Positions 1 through 8,741 of a stretch of 21,405 nucleotides of DNA are shown here, in pieces (position 1 is the stretch's first letter; every line of letters starts with the position of its first letter). Under the pieces are notes generated by a model. That model did not search any database and was not told where the DNA came from. It saw nothing but the letters and a program-made list of their open reading frames with translations. The translations under genes were made by a program, and so were the position numbers. The DNA comes from LMDS01 sp039930465. Its GTDB lineage: Bacteria > Pseudomonadota > Gammaproteobacteria > Burkholderiales > Burkholderiaceae_C. Location: assembly GCA_039930465.1 (NCBI GenBank), contig JBDTTU010000074.1, positions 1-21,405 of the forward strand. Direction: 5' to 3'.

Positions 1-338
1 AGCGCGAACAGCGTGGCGCGCTGACGCTGAACTCGTTCTGGCTCAGCGGCTGCGGTCGTGCGCAAGCTGTGCGGCCGAACGAGGTGGTGGTCGACGACAC
101 GCTGCGGGCGCCATTGCTTGCGCAAGACTGGGCGGCCTGGGCCGATGCCTGGCGCACACTCGACGGCGGCCCCCTGGCCACGCTGCTCGCCGACGCCCGC
201 GCCGGTCGAACAAATAGCCTCACGCTCTGCGGTGAACGCAGCGCGCAGCGCTTCGACAACACACCACGTTCGCTGTGGCAACAACTCGGCAGCCGTTTCA
301 AGGCGCCCGCAGCGCACACGATTCTGGAAGCACTCTGA
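1..338 (+). CDS. C-terminal part of RpfE/phosphoglycerate-mutase-like protein (5' end outside window)
   Basis: The reading frame is open from base 3 and ends with TGA at 336-338, so only about the last 111 residues are present. The visible part begins with a segment containing LNSFWLSGCG. This resembles the motif NSFW(V/L)SG(T/C)G in the Burkholderiales proteins annotated as cofactor-independent phosphoglycerate mutase-like or RpfE-type regulators, which commonly sit directly before recJ. The stop codon shares one base with the recJ start (TGATG), which suggests co-transcription and translational coupling. No catalytic residues are visible in this fragment, so the enzymatic name is carried by family resemblance and neighbourhood only. 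The family assignment is moderately likely; the existence of the gene is nearly certain. Confidence 0.6.
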   Translation, partial: REQRGALTLNSFWLSGCGRAQAVRPNEVVVDDTLRAPLLAQDWAAWADAWRTLDGGPLATLLADARAGRTNSLTLCGERSAQRFDNTPRSLWQQLGSRFKAPAAHTILEAL

Positions 339-2077
339 TGGCCACCACCCACTCACCCACCCTGAGCCAGCGCGACCCGCCGCCGCGCGCCGTGTGGGCG
401 CTCGAACAGGCGGGCGTGCACCCCTTGCTCGCGCGCCTGTTCGCCGGGCGCGGCGTGCGTACAGCCGACGAACTCGACGACGGGCTCGCACGCTTGTTGC
501 CGCCGACCGAGTTGGCGGGCGTGCAAGCCGCGGCAAAGTTGCTCGCCGACGTGATCGCGCAGCGCCAGCGCGTCTGCGTCGTCGCCGACTACGACTGCGA
601 CGGCGCCACCGCCTGCGCCGTCGCACTGCGCGGCCTGCGCCTGCTCGGCGCGGCCGAGGGCACGCTGAGTTACGTGGTGCCCGACCGTGCGGTGCACGGT
701 TACGGCCTCACGCCCGCGATCGTCGACCTGGCACTGAAACAACAACCCGACCTGCTGTTGACCGTGGACAACGGCATCGCCAGCCTGGCCGGCGTGGCCC
801 ACGCACGCGCGCGCGGCCTGGCCGTGCTCGTGACCGACCACCACCTGCCGGCGCTCGTTGACGACGAGATCGTGCTGCCCGATGCGAACGTGATCGTCAA
901 CCCGAACCAGCCGGGTTGCGGTTTCGGCAGCAAGAACCTCGCCGGGGTCGGGGTGATGTTCTACGTGTTGCTCGCGCTGCGCGCCGAACAACGCGAACGT
1001 GGCGTATTCACATCGCAGAACCAGCCGCGCCTCGATGCGCTGCTCGACCTGGTGGCGCTCGGCACCGTGGCCGACGTGGTGAAGCTCGACGCCAACAACC
1101 GCCGCCTGGTGGCGCAAGGCCTGAAGCGCATTCGCGCCGGGCAGATGCAGCCGGGTGTGGCCGCGCTGTTCAGCGCCGCCGGGCGCGACGCGCGGCGCGC
1201 CAGCGGCTTCGACTTCGGCTTCGCGCTCGGGCCGCGCATCAACGCGGCCGGGCGCTTGTCGGACATGACACTCGGCATCGAATGCCTGATGACCGACGAC
1301 ATCGGCCGCGCAGGGGAACTGGCCAAGACGCTCGACAGCATCAACCGCGAGCGACGTGACGTGGAAGCCGGCATGCGCGAGCAGGCCGAACTGCTCCTCG
1401 AAGGCTTGATGCAGGGCGAACTCGCCGAGCACGCGCCACCCGCGCTGGCGATCTACGACCCGGGCTTTCACGAAGGCGTGGTCGGCATCGTCGCCTCGCG
1501 CGTGAAAGACCGCGTGCACCGCCCGACCTTCGTGTTCGCGCGTGGGCAGGACGGCTCACTCAAGGGCTCGGGCCGCTCGATCCCGGGCTTTCACTTGCGT
1601 GACGCGCTCGACCTCGTGGCCAAACGCAACCCCGGCGTGTTGAAGCGTTTTGGCGGCCACGCGATGGCAGCGGGTTGCACCATTGCCGAAGCCGACCTCG
1701 CCGCCTTCGACGCCGGCTTTCAGCAGGTCGCGCTCGAATGGCTGGACGCCGCCACGCTCGCGCGCAAGCTGCTGACCGACGGCGCGCTGCCGGCCGAATA
1801 CTTCAACGCCCCGACGGTGCGCACGCTCGACGCGCAGGTCTGGGGCCAGGGCTTCGAAGCGCCGGTGTTCAGCGACGAGGTCGACGTGATCTCGCAGCGC
1901 CTGGTCGGTGAAAAGCACCTGAAGCTCAGCGTGCGTTTCGGCGGCACGCTGGTCGACGCGATCTGGTTCGGCCACAGCGAGCCGGTGGCGGCGCGCGTGC
2001 GTTTGGCCTATCGTCTGAGCGTGGACGAATACAACGGGCGCGAACGTGTGCAGATGGTGGTCGAGGCCGCGACATGA
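338..2077 (+). CDS. recJ: single-stranded-DNA-specific exonuclease RecJ
   Basis: RecJ degrades single-stranded DNA 5'->3' in RecF-pathway recombination, base excision and mismatch repair. The 579-residue product has the usual family length. DHH-family motifs are in order: DYDCDGA (84-90), TVDNGIAS (142-149), TDHH (166-169) and GTVADV (242-247), which supply the metal-binding aspartates and histidines. The DHHA1 domain carries GRSIPGFHLRDAL (412-424) and KRFGGHAMAAG (436-446), and an OB-like C-terminal region follows. The ATG at 338 was chosen because it gives a normal N-terminus and overlaps the upstream stop by one base; an earlier in-frame start at 275 would run deep into the upstream gene. 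The 3' end overlaps the next small ORF by ATGA. Confidence 0.97.
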   Translation: MATTHSPTLSQRDPPPRAVWALEQAGVHPLLARLFAGRGVRTADELDDGLARLLPPTELAGVQAAAKLLADVIAQRQRVCVVADYDCDGATACAVALRGLRLLGAAEGTLSYVVPDRAVHGYGLTPAIVDLALKQQPDLLLTVDNGIASLAGVAHARARGLAVLVTDHHLPALVDDEIVLPDANVIVNPNQPGCGFGSKNLAGVGVMFYVLLALRAEQRERGVFTSQNQPRLDALLDLVALGTVADVVKLDANNRRLVAQGLKRIRAGQMQPGVAALFSAAGRDARRASGFDFGFALGPRINAAGRLSDMTLGIECLMTDDIGRAGELAKTLDSINRERRDVEAGMREQAELLLEGLMQGELAEHAPPALAIYDPGFHEGVVGIVASRVKDRVHRPTFVFARGQDGSLKGSGRSIPGFHLRDALDLVAKRNPGVLKRFGGHAMAAGCTIAEADLAAFDAGFQQVALEWLDAATLARKLLTDGALPAEYFNAPTVRTLDAQVWGQGFEAPVFSDEVDVISQRLVGEKHLKLSVRFGGTLVDAIWFGHSEPVAARVRLAYRLSVDEYNGRERVQMVVEAAT

Positions 2078-2214
2078 ACGCCGAACCACGCCGCATGTTT
2101 CGGCCGGCGCTGGCTTGCAGCATGGCCATCGCCGCGATCGGGGCCTGCGGTGGTGGTGCCGACGGCGCGGTCTACGCCGTCAACAATGCAGTGCTGTTCT
2201 CGGTGGGGAAATGA
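2074..2214 (+). CDS. small lipoprotein-like peptide (46 aa), unknown function
   Basis: The ATG overlaps the recJ stop codon (ATGA), and the stop lies 4 bases before the start of the sugar dehydrogenase gene. The peptide has a short basic N-terminus (R6, R7, R10), a hydrophobic stretch at about 11-24 and a lipobox IGAC with the cysteine at residue 25. The mature part would be a 22-residue tail starting CGGGADGAVYAV. This is the layout of a tiny bacterial lipoprotein. The glycine after the cysteine does not signal inner-membrane retention by the classical +2 rule, so the outer membrane is plausible. I do not recognise a family. The tight packing on both sides supports translation, but there is no strong ribosome-binding site of its own; it would rely on coupling to recJ. 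Confidence 0.55.
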   Translation: MNAEPRRMFRPALACSMAIAAIGACGGGADGAVYAVNNAVLFSVGK

Positions 2215-2218
2215 CGCG

Positions 2219-3373
2219 ATGTCGGAAGTGCGCGAGACGAAGTCTTCGACGAGTGCCGTGTGGCAGCGCGCCCTGCTGCTCGCGGCGTGTGCTGCCTGCT
2301 TTCCGGTGGCCGCGGCAACGCCAGCGCCCGCGCCCGCCACGGCGAGCACTTTCACCAGCGGGCTGAAGAACCCGTGGGGCCTGGCCTTTCTGCCCGACGG
2401 CCGCATGCTCGTCACCCAGAAGGCGGGCGAACTCGTGATCGTCAGCGCTGACGGCAAGGGGGTCGGCGCACCCGTGGGCGGTGTGCCCGCAGTGAACAGC
2501 GCCGGCCAGGGCGGCTTGCTCGACGTGGCGCTCGACCCCGACTTCGCCACCGACCCTTGGGTCTACATCAGCTACTCGGAACCCGGCAGCGGCGGCTCGG
2601 GCACGGCCGTGGCGCGCGGCCGCCTGAGTGGCAACACGCTGCAAGACGTGGGCGTGATCTTTCGACAGTTGCCGAAAGTCTCGGGCAACGGCCACTACGG
2701 CTCGCGGCTGGTGTTCGGGCGCGACAAGACACTCTTCATCACGCTGGGCGAGCGCCAGAAAGGCAGCCCGGCGCAAGACCTGGCGAGCCACCTGGGCAAG
2801 GTCGTGCGCATCAACCGCGACGGCAGTGTGCCGGCCGGCAACCCCAGGCTGGGCGCCGGCGCGCGGCCCGAGATCTGGAGCTACGGGCACCGCAACCCGC
2901 AGGGTGCGGCATTGCACCCGATCACCGGTGAACTCTGGGAACTGGAGCACGGCCCGCAGGGCGGCGACGAAATCAACATCGCGCGCGCCGGCGCCAACCA
3001 CGGCTGGCCGGTGCGCAGCTACGGCTGCAACTACGGCGATCGGGTGGGCGATGGCTGCCGCATCGGCGGTGGCGCACACGCGCCGGAATTCGTGGAGCCG
3101 CTGACCTACTGGGTGCCCACCTCGATCGCGCCCAGCGGGCTGGCCTTCTACACCGGCAGCATGTTCCCCGAGTGGCAAGGCAACCTGTTCCTCGGCTCGC
3201 TCGCCGGGCAGGCGCTGTGGCGCGTGGTCCTGAGCGGCAACAGCGTGGTTTCGCGTGAGGCCTTGTTCGCATCGCTGGGCGAACGCATTCGCAACGTCAC
3301 GCAAGGGCCTGACGGCGCGCTCTACCTGCTGACCGACAGCTCAGCGGGGCGAATCCTTCGCGTGGCGCGTTAG
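2219..3373 (+). CDS. periplasmic PQQ-dependent sugar dehydrogenase (soluble aldose dehydrogenase family)
   Basis: Proteins of this family oxidise aldose sugars to lactones in the periplasm with pyrroloquinoline quinone and calcium. The 384-residue product starts with a signal-like segment (hydrophobic 18-33, likely cut near VAAA). A six-bladed propeller follows with typical motifs: NPWGLAFLPDG (51-61), GQGGLLDVALDP (97-108), GHYGSRLVFGRD (158-169) with H159 in the place of the catalytic base, SYGHRNPQG (221-229), EHGPQGGDEIN (243-253) and ANHGWP. The ATG at 2219 puts the signal peptide at the N-terminus; an earlier in-frame start at 2150 would add residues overlapping the lipoprotein ORF. A cysteine in LAAC (21-24) could be read as a lipobox, but the preceding hydrophobic run is short. 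No PQQ biosynthesis genes are in the window. The substrate cannot be read from the sequence. Confidence 0.88.
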   Translation: MSEVRETKSSTSAVWQRALLLAACAACFPVAAATPAPAPATASTFTSGLKNPWGLAFLPDGRMLVTQKAGELVIVSADGKGVGAPVGGVPAVNSAGQGGLLDVALDPDFATDPWVYISYSEPGSGGSGTAVARGRLSGNTLQDVGVIFRQLPKVSGNGHYGSRLVFGRDKTLFITLGERQKGSPAQDLASHLGKVVRINRDGSVPAGNPRLGAGARPEIWSYGHRNPQGAALHPITGELWELEHGPQGGDEINIARAGANHGWPVRSYGCNYGDRVGDGCRIGGGAHAPEFVEPLTYWVPTSIAPSGLAFYTGSMFPEWQGNLFLGSLAGQALWRVVLSGNSVVSREALFASLGERIRNVTQGPDGALYLLTDSSAGRILRVAR

Positions 3374-3430
3374 CGGCAAGGGCCTGCCAGCGCCATGGAA
3401 GGGGTCACGCCCGGTTACTGAGCGGCTCTC

Positions 3431-3445
3431 TACAATGGGCGGGTG
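3431..3445 (+). promoter_or_regulatory. -10 hexamer placed for a leaderless rnm transcript
   Basis: TACAAT at 3431-3436 is a close match to the sigma-70 -10 hexamer in an otherwise GC-rich stretch. The GTG start of rnm begins six bases later (3443), where transcription would be expected to begin, so the mRNA would have no or almost no leader. No convincing -35 hexamer lies 16-18 bases upstream. No Shine-Dalgarno sequence fits between the hexamer and the GTG. Confidence 0.45.
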
Positions 3446-4318
3446 AACAACACCCCCGCCGTCTCGATCAACGCCGACCTGCACTGCCACTCCGCGGTGT
3501 CGGACGGCACGCTGCAACCCGAAGTGCTGGCCGCACGCGCCAAGGCCAACGGCGTCGAGTTGTGGGCCCTGACCGACCACGACGAAGTGGGTGGCCAGCA
3601 GCGTGCGCGCGACGCGGCCCTGGCGCTCGGCCTGCCCTACCTCACGGGCACTGAAATCTCGGTCACGTTTGCCGACGTCACCGTGCACATCGTCGGCCTC
3701 GGTTTCGATGCCGACAACGAAGCGCTCAAAGCGGGCCTGGCCGCCACGCGCGGCGGCCGCCGCGAGCGCGCTCTCGAGATGGCCGACGGGCTCGCCAAGG
3801 TCGGCATCAAGGGCAGCTTCGAAGGCGCGCTGAAGTACGTGAAGAACCCCGAGCTCATCTCGCGCACGCACTTCGCGCGGTATCTCGTGGAAAGCAAGGT
3901 GTGCAGCGACACATCCGAGGTGTTCCGCAAGTTCCTCGTCGAGGGCAAGCCCGGCTTCGTGCCGCACCGCTGGGCCACGCTGCGCAACGCCGTCACCTGG
4001 ATCACGCAAGCCGGTGGTTTGGCCGTGATCGCGCACCCGGCGCGCTACAAGTTCACCGCCAACGAAGAGTACGCGCTGTTCTCGGAATTCAAGGCGCTCG
4101 GTGGCGAGGGTGTCGAGGTCGTGACCGGCAGCCACAGCAGTGCAGACGCCGTGCGCTACACCGAGACCGCACTTGAGTACGGCCTGCTCGCCTCGCGTGG
4201 CAGCGACTTTCACAGCCCGACCGAGAGCCACATGGACCTGGGCAACCTGCCGCCGCTGCCCGCGCAGCTCACGCCCGTGTGGGAAGCGCTGGCATCGCGG
4301 GTTCAGCGCCCGGCATGA
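3443..4318 (+). CDS. rnm: PHP-domain 5'->3' exoribonuclease / 3',5'-nucleotide phosphatase (RNase AM, YciV family)
   Basis: Members of this family hydrolyse 3',5'-bisphosphonucleotides and trim 5' ends of ribosomal and other RNAs. The 291-residue protein has the complete PHP metal-binding set: HCH at 14-16 with D21, TDHD at 44-47, E71, a histidine in SRTHFARY (140-147), H198 in VIAHPARYK, and GSDFH at 253-257. The length matches the family. The GTG start at 3443 places the first HxH motif at residue 14, as in homologues; no better ATG is available. The next gene is yciO, 40 bases downstream, and this rnm-yciO pairing also exists in Escherichia coli, which supports the assignment over a generic PHP phosphoesterase. 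Confidence 0.9.
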   Translation: MNNTPAVSINADLHCHSAVSDGTLQPEVLAARAKANGVELWALTDHDEVGGQQRARDAALALGLPYLTGTEISVTFADVTVHIVGLGFDADNEALKAGLAATRGGRRERALEMADGLAKVGIKGSFEGALKYVKNPELISRTHFARYLVESKVCSDTSEVFRKFLVEGKPGFVPHRWATLRNAVTWITQAGGLAVIAHPARYKFTANEEYALFSEFKALGGEGVEVVTGSHSSADAVRYTETALEYGLLASRGSDFHSPTESHMDLGNLPPLPAQLTPVWEALASRVQRPA

Positions 4319-4331
4319 ACCCTTGACGGGC

Positions 4332-4351
4332 CGCCGCCGCTGAAGGCGGCG
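4332..4351 (+). other. hairpin between rnm and yciO
   Basis: A seven-base-pair GC stem (left arm 4332-4338, right arm 4345-4351) encloses the loop GCTGAA. It ends 7 bases before the yciO ATG at 4359 and covers the GAAGG that would be its best Shine-Dalgarno candidate, so it could lower yciO translation. It lacks a T-tract and is a poor terminator. Such stems are frequent in GC-rich DNA. Confidence 0.25.
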
Positions 4352-4358
4352 CCACACG

Positions 4359-5012
4359 ATGTCGCAGTACTTCGAAGTCCACCCCGAGAACCCGCAGCAG
4401 CGTTTGCTGAAGCAGGCGGTGCAGATCCTGCACGCTGGCGGCATCGCAGCGATTCCCACCGATTCGAGCTACGCGCTCGTCTGCCACCTCGACGACAAGG
4501 CAGCGGCGCAGAACCTGCGTCGCATTCGCGGCGTCGACGACAAGCACCACCTCACCCTGCTGTGCCGCGACCTGAGCGAACTGGCGAGTTATGCGCGGGT
4601 CGACAACAAGCAGTACCGGCTGCTCAAGCTCGGCACGCCGGGGCCGTTCACCTTCATTCTCGAAGCGACGAAAGAAGTGCCACGCCGTGTCTCGCACCCT
4701 TCGCGCCGCACCATCGGCCTGCGCGTGCCGGAACACGCGGTCACGCAGGCGCTGCTCGAACTGCTGGGCCAGCCGCTGCTCGCCACCACGCTGATCGCGC
4801 CGGGCGAGAGCGAGCCGATGAACGACCCGCACCAGATCCGCGACCACTTCCAGAAGCTGATCCAGGCGGTGGTCGATGCCGGTGCCTGCCCGATGCAGCC
4901 GACCACCGTGGTCGACCTCAGCGGCGCCGCGCCGGTGCTGGTGCGACAGGGCCGCGGCGACGCCGGGCTGCTCGGCCTGAGCCTGATGGAGGCCGAACTA
5001 CCCGCCGTTTGA
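4359..5012 (+). CDS. yciO: YciO family protein (Sua5/YrdC/YciO fold)
   Basis: The 217-residue product matches the YciO branch of the threonylcarbamoyl-AMP synthase superfamily. Visible blocks are GGIAAIPTDSSYAL (27-40), TLLCRDLSELASYA (66-79), TPGPFTFILEATKEVPRR (93-110), RTIGLRVP (117-124), PTTVVDLSG and VLVRQGRGD near the C-terminus. The full paralogues TsaC and Sua5 make threonylcarbamoyl-AMP for tRNA t6A37. YciO proteins are close relatives whose contribution to that reaction is weaker or uncertain. The CRDLSELASYA block and the position after rnm favour YciO over TsaC. The ATG at 4359 agrees with the family N-terminus. The second substrate-binding KxR-type block is altered here to DKHHLTL (61-67). 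Confidence 0.9.
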   Translation: MSQYFEVHPENPQQRLLKQAVQILHAGGIAAIPTDSSYALVCHLDDKAAAQNLRRIRGVDDKHHLTLLCRDLSELASYARVDNKQYRLLKLGTPGPFTFILEATKEVPRRVSHPSRRTIGLRVPEHAVTQALLELLGQPLLATTLIAPGESEPMNDPHQIRDHFQKLIQAVVDAGACPMQPTTVVDLSGAAPVLVRQGRGDAGLLGLSLMEAELPAV

Positions 5013-5019
5013 TCGACGC

Positions 5020-5048
5020 TTGACAGCTTGGCCTCTCAATACTAAAGT
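5020..5048 (+). promoter_or_regulatory. sigma-70-type promoter of the SPFH gene
   Basis: A perfect TTGACA lies at 5020-5025. TAAAGT at 5043-5048 is a four-of-six match to the -10 hexamer with a 17-base spacer. The start codon is about 45 bases downstream and preceded by a strong AGGAGG. The local AT richness (5038-5060) contrasts with the surroundings. The -10 overlaps the palindrome described separately. Confidence 0.6.
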
Positions 5049-5059
5049 GATATCACTTT
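5044..5059. promoter_or_regulatory. perfect 16-bp palindromic operator
   Basis: AAAGTGATATCACTTT is a perfect inverted repeat with no central spacer, an unlikely sequence in DNA of this GC content. It overlaps the -10 region and probable start site of the SPFH gene, the position expected for a repressor site. The binding protein is unknown. The ribbon-helix-helix protein encoded at 6010-6204 in the same probable transcript is one candidate; a GntR-, MarR- or TetR-type dimer encoded elsewhere is another. Confidence 0.65.
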
Positions 5060-5080
5060 GCGATCATCGCAAGACACTTC

Positions 5081-5086
5081 AGGAGG
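5081..5086 (+). promoter_or_regulatory. strong Shine-Dalgarno site fixing the SPFH start
   Basis: AGGAGG lies seven bases before the ATG at 5094. An in-frame earlier start at 5058 would lie inside the palindrome and upstream of this site, so the ATG at 5094 is preferred. Confidence 0.8.
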
Positions 5087-5093
5087 CAGTGAC

Positions 5094-5984
5094 ATGAAGA
5101 GAACAGCGTCGGAAGAACGGCCCGCCTCGTCGGGCAACGGGTTCGTCTACGTGGTGGTCGGGCTGGCCGCCATGGCCCTCGGTGTTTTCATGCTGCTGAG
5201 CCGGCCTTCGCCGGCGATGGCCGCGCTGTTCGGCCTGTGCATGTTGCTCGGCGCCTGGTGCCTGGCGGGGCTGTTCATGTTGCAGCCGAACCAGGCGGTG
5301 TTGCTCACGCTGTTCGGCAGCTACCGCGGCACCGACCGCAGCGAAGGCCTGCGCTGGGCCAACCCGTTCTACATCAAGGCCAAGATGTCGGTGCGGGCCC
5401 GCAATTTCAACAGCGAAAAGCTCAAGGTCAACGACCTGCGCGGCAATCCGATCGAGATCGCTGCCGCGATCGTCTGGCGCGTGGAAGACACGGCCCAGGC
5501 AAGCTTCGATGTCGACAACTTCGAGGCCTACGTGCTCACGCAGGCCGAGTCGGCGGTGCGCCACCTGGCGCTGAGCTACGCCTACGACAACCTCGACGAG
5601 CCCAACCCGGGCGACACGCGCGAGATCACACTGCGTTCGGGCACCGAAGAAGTGGCTGAGGCCTTGCGCACCGAGTTGCAGGCGCGCTTTGCACAGGCCG
5701 GCATCATCGTCGTCGACGCCAAGCTCACGCACCTGGCCTACGCGCCCGAGATCGCCGGCACCATGCTGCGCCGCCAGCAGGCCGAAGCGATCATCGCGGC
5801 ACGCAGCAAGATCGTGCACGGTGCGGTGGGCATGGTCGAGCTCGCGCTCAACGGGCTGGCCGAGCGTGGCCTGCTGCACCTCGACGACGAACGCAAGGCC
5901 GCGATGGTGAGCAACCTGCTCGTGGTGCTGTGCTCCGACCACGACGCCACGCCGGTGGTGAACACCGGCACGCTGTACAACTGA
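5094..5984 (+). CDS. membrane-anchored SPFH/band-7 domain protein
   Basis: SPFH (stomatin/prohibitin/flotillin/HflK-C) proteins form oligomeric scaffolds on membranes. The 296-residue product has two hydrophobic segments at about 17-35 and 42-62, then the SPFH domain beginning near QPNQAVLLTLFGSYRGT. Typical blocks follow: GLRWANPFY, RARNFNSEKLKVNDLRGNPI and the IVWRVEDT strand. A charged helical region (EVAEALRTELQARFAQAGI) and RRQQAEAIIAAR come next, a motif common in prohibitin-like proteins. It lacks the long coiled tail of flotillins. A ribbon-helix-helix gene follows after 25 bases. The function in this organism is not evident; the palindromic promoter suggests it is specifically regulated. 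Confidence 0.88.
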   Translation: MKRTASEERPASSGNGFVYVVVGLAAMALGVFMLLSRPSPAMAALFGLCMLLGAWCLAGLFMLQPNQAVLLTLFGSYRGTDRSEGLRWANPFYIKAKMSVRARNFNSEKLKVNDLRGNPIEIAAAIVWRVEDTAQASFDVDNFEAYVLTQAESAVRHLALSYAYDNLDEPNPGDTREITLRSGTEEVAEALRTELQARFAQAGIIVVDAKLTHLAYAPEIAGTMLRRQQAEAIIAARSKIVHGAVGMVELALNGLAERGLLHLDDERKAAMVSNLLVVLCSDHDATPVVNTGTLYN

Positions 5985-6009
5985 GCGGCTTTCGTTGCCA
6001 CGCCAGCCG

Positions 6010-6204
6010 ATGGCCAGCCCCGACAAAAAATCGTTCCTGCTGCGCATCGACCCGCAGCTCTGGGCCGAGATCGAGCGTCTCGCGGCGGCCGAGTTGCGCA
6101 GTGCGAACGCGCAGGTGGAATACCTGCTCCGCGACGCACTGAAAGCGCGCTCGGGCAAGGCTGGCCCTGCTCAACAAGCGCCGGCGCGCAAGCCGGCCCG
6201 CTGA
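6010..6204 (+). CDS. ribbon-helix-helix (Arc/HicB-like) DNA-binding protein
   Basis: The 64-residue product contains KKSFLLRIDPQLWAEIERL followed by LRSANAQVEYLLRDAL. This is the pattern of an RHH fold: a basic beta strand (FLLRI), helix A and helix B, with the NAQVEYLL segment as the dimer core. A lysine- and alanine-rich tail follows. Arc-type proteins bind DNA as dimers or tetramers through the strand. The ATG at 6010 was preferred to a TTG at 5995 because it starts just before the conserved strand. It lies 25 bases after the SPFH gene, so co-transcription is likely. No toxin gene is next to it, so an antitoxin role is not supported. It could regulate the promoter at 5020-5059, but nothing in the sequence proves it. 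Confidence 0.75.
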   Translation: MASPDKKSFLLRIDPQLWAEIERLAAAELRSANAQVEYLLRDALKARSGKAGPAQQAPARKPAR

Positions 6205-6211
6205 TCGGCGT

Positions 6212-6922
6212 TCAGCGCCCCACGCGTTGGCGCCAGGCGGCGAAGTCGATGCGTGCCTGCTCGTCGGTCGGCGGGTACAAGCCGATGATCGAGCGGCCGG
6301 CCATCACCTGCTCGGTCACGAAATCTTCGAACGCTGTCATCTCGGTCGCCTCGATCGCCACTTCGTCGGCCAGGTGCGCCGGAATCACGACCACGCCTTC
6401 GGCATCGCCCACGATCACGTCGCCCGGCCACACCGGCGCGTCGCCGCAGCCGATCGGCACGTTGATGTCGAGCGCCTGGTGCAGCGTGAGGTTGGTCGGC
6501 GCCGAAGGGCGCTGGTGATAGGCCGGGAACGGCAGGCGCGCGATCTCGGGTGCGTCGCGAAAACCGCCGTCGGTGACGACCCCGGCCACGCCGCGCTTCA
6601 TCAAACGCGACACGAGGATCGAACCGGCCGACGCGGCACGAGCGTCCTTGCGGCTGTCGATCACCAGCACCGCGCCGGGCGGGCACTCTTCGACCGCCTT
6701 GCGCTGCGGGTGCGCTCGGTCCTGGAACACGGTGATCGGATTCAGGTCTTCGCGCGCCGGTATGTAGCGCAGCGTGAAGGCCTCGCCCACCATGTTGGGC
6801 AGGTTCGCATTCAGCGGGTGCACGTTCTGGATGAACTGCGTGCGCAGGCCGCGCTTGAACAGCGCGGTGCACAGAGTGGCCGTGCTGATCCTGGCGAGCA
6901 GCTCGCGGGTGGCTTGTTTCAT
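6212..6922 (-). CDS. RraA-like protein (HMG/CHA aldolase/decarboxylase superfamily)
   Basis: The 236-residue product carries the RraA-fold signatures: a GGFRD block with the conserved R-D pair, and GDAPVWPGDVIVGDAEGVVVIP near residue 180, which matches the family G-x-V-x-P-G-D...GD...GVVVIP motif. Relatives include RNase E inhibitor RraA and 4-hydroxy-4-methyl-2-oxoglutarate aldolase/oxaloacetate decarboxylase. The longer N-terminus and the location 8 bases after an IlvD/Edd sugar-acid dehydratase favour a catabolic lyase or decarboxylase acting on the dehydratase product over a role in RNA decay. The ATG at 6922 was chosen because the longer frame would overlap the dehydratase. The gene converges on the RHH gene with only 7 bases between stops. 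Confidence 0.8.
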   Translation of the reverse strand: MKQATRELLARISTATLCTALFKRGLRTQFIQNVHPLNANLPNMVGEAFTLRYIPAREDLNPITVFQDRAHPQRKAVEECPPGAVLVIDSRKDARAASAGSILVSRLMKRGVAGVVTDGGFRDAPEIARLPFPAYHQRPSAPTNLTLHQALDINVPIGCGDAPVWPGDVIVGDAEGVVVIPAHLADEVAIEATEMTAFEDFVTEQVMAGRSIIGLYPPTDEQARIDFAAWRQRVGR

Positions 6923-6930
6923 CGCAGGTT

Positions 6931-8670
<1,740 letters not shown>

Positions 8671-8700
8671 GGAAGCGAAGTAGAGCACCCTTTCCATGGC

Positions 8701-8717
8701 GGCCGCAAGGCGCGGCC
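8701..8717 (-). terminator. GC hairpin downstream of the hemerythrin gene
   Basis: A six-base-pair stem (8701-8706 with 8712-8717) with a five-base loop lies between the end of the hemerythrin gene and the start of the dehydratase gene. There is no T-tract, so intrinsic termination is only a possibility. Confidence 0.25.
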
Positions 8718-8741
8718 CGCGCTACGCTGGCTGAAGAACTC

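Noticed and set aside
353..1519. 388-residue open frame on the minus strand
   Set aside because: It is antisense to recJ and has no motif or ribosome-binding site.
6010..6204. Antitoxin of a type II toxin-antitoxin pair
   Set aside because: The RHH fold fits, but neither neighbour looks like a toxin: upstream is the SPFH gene and downstream is a convergent RraA-like gene.
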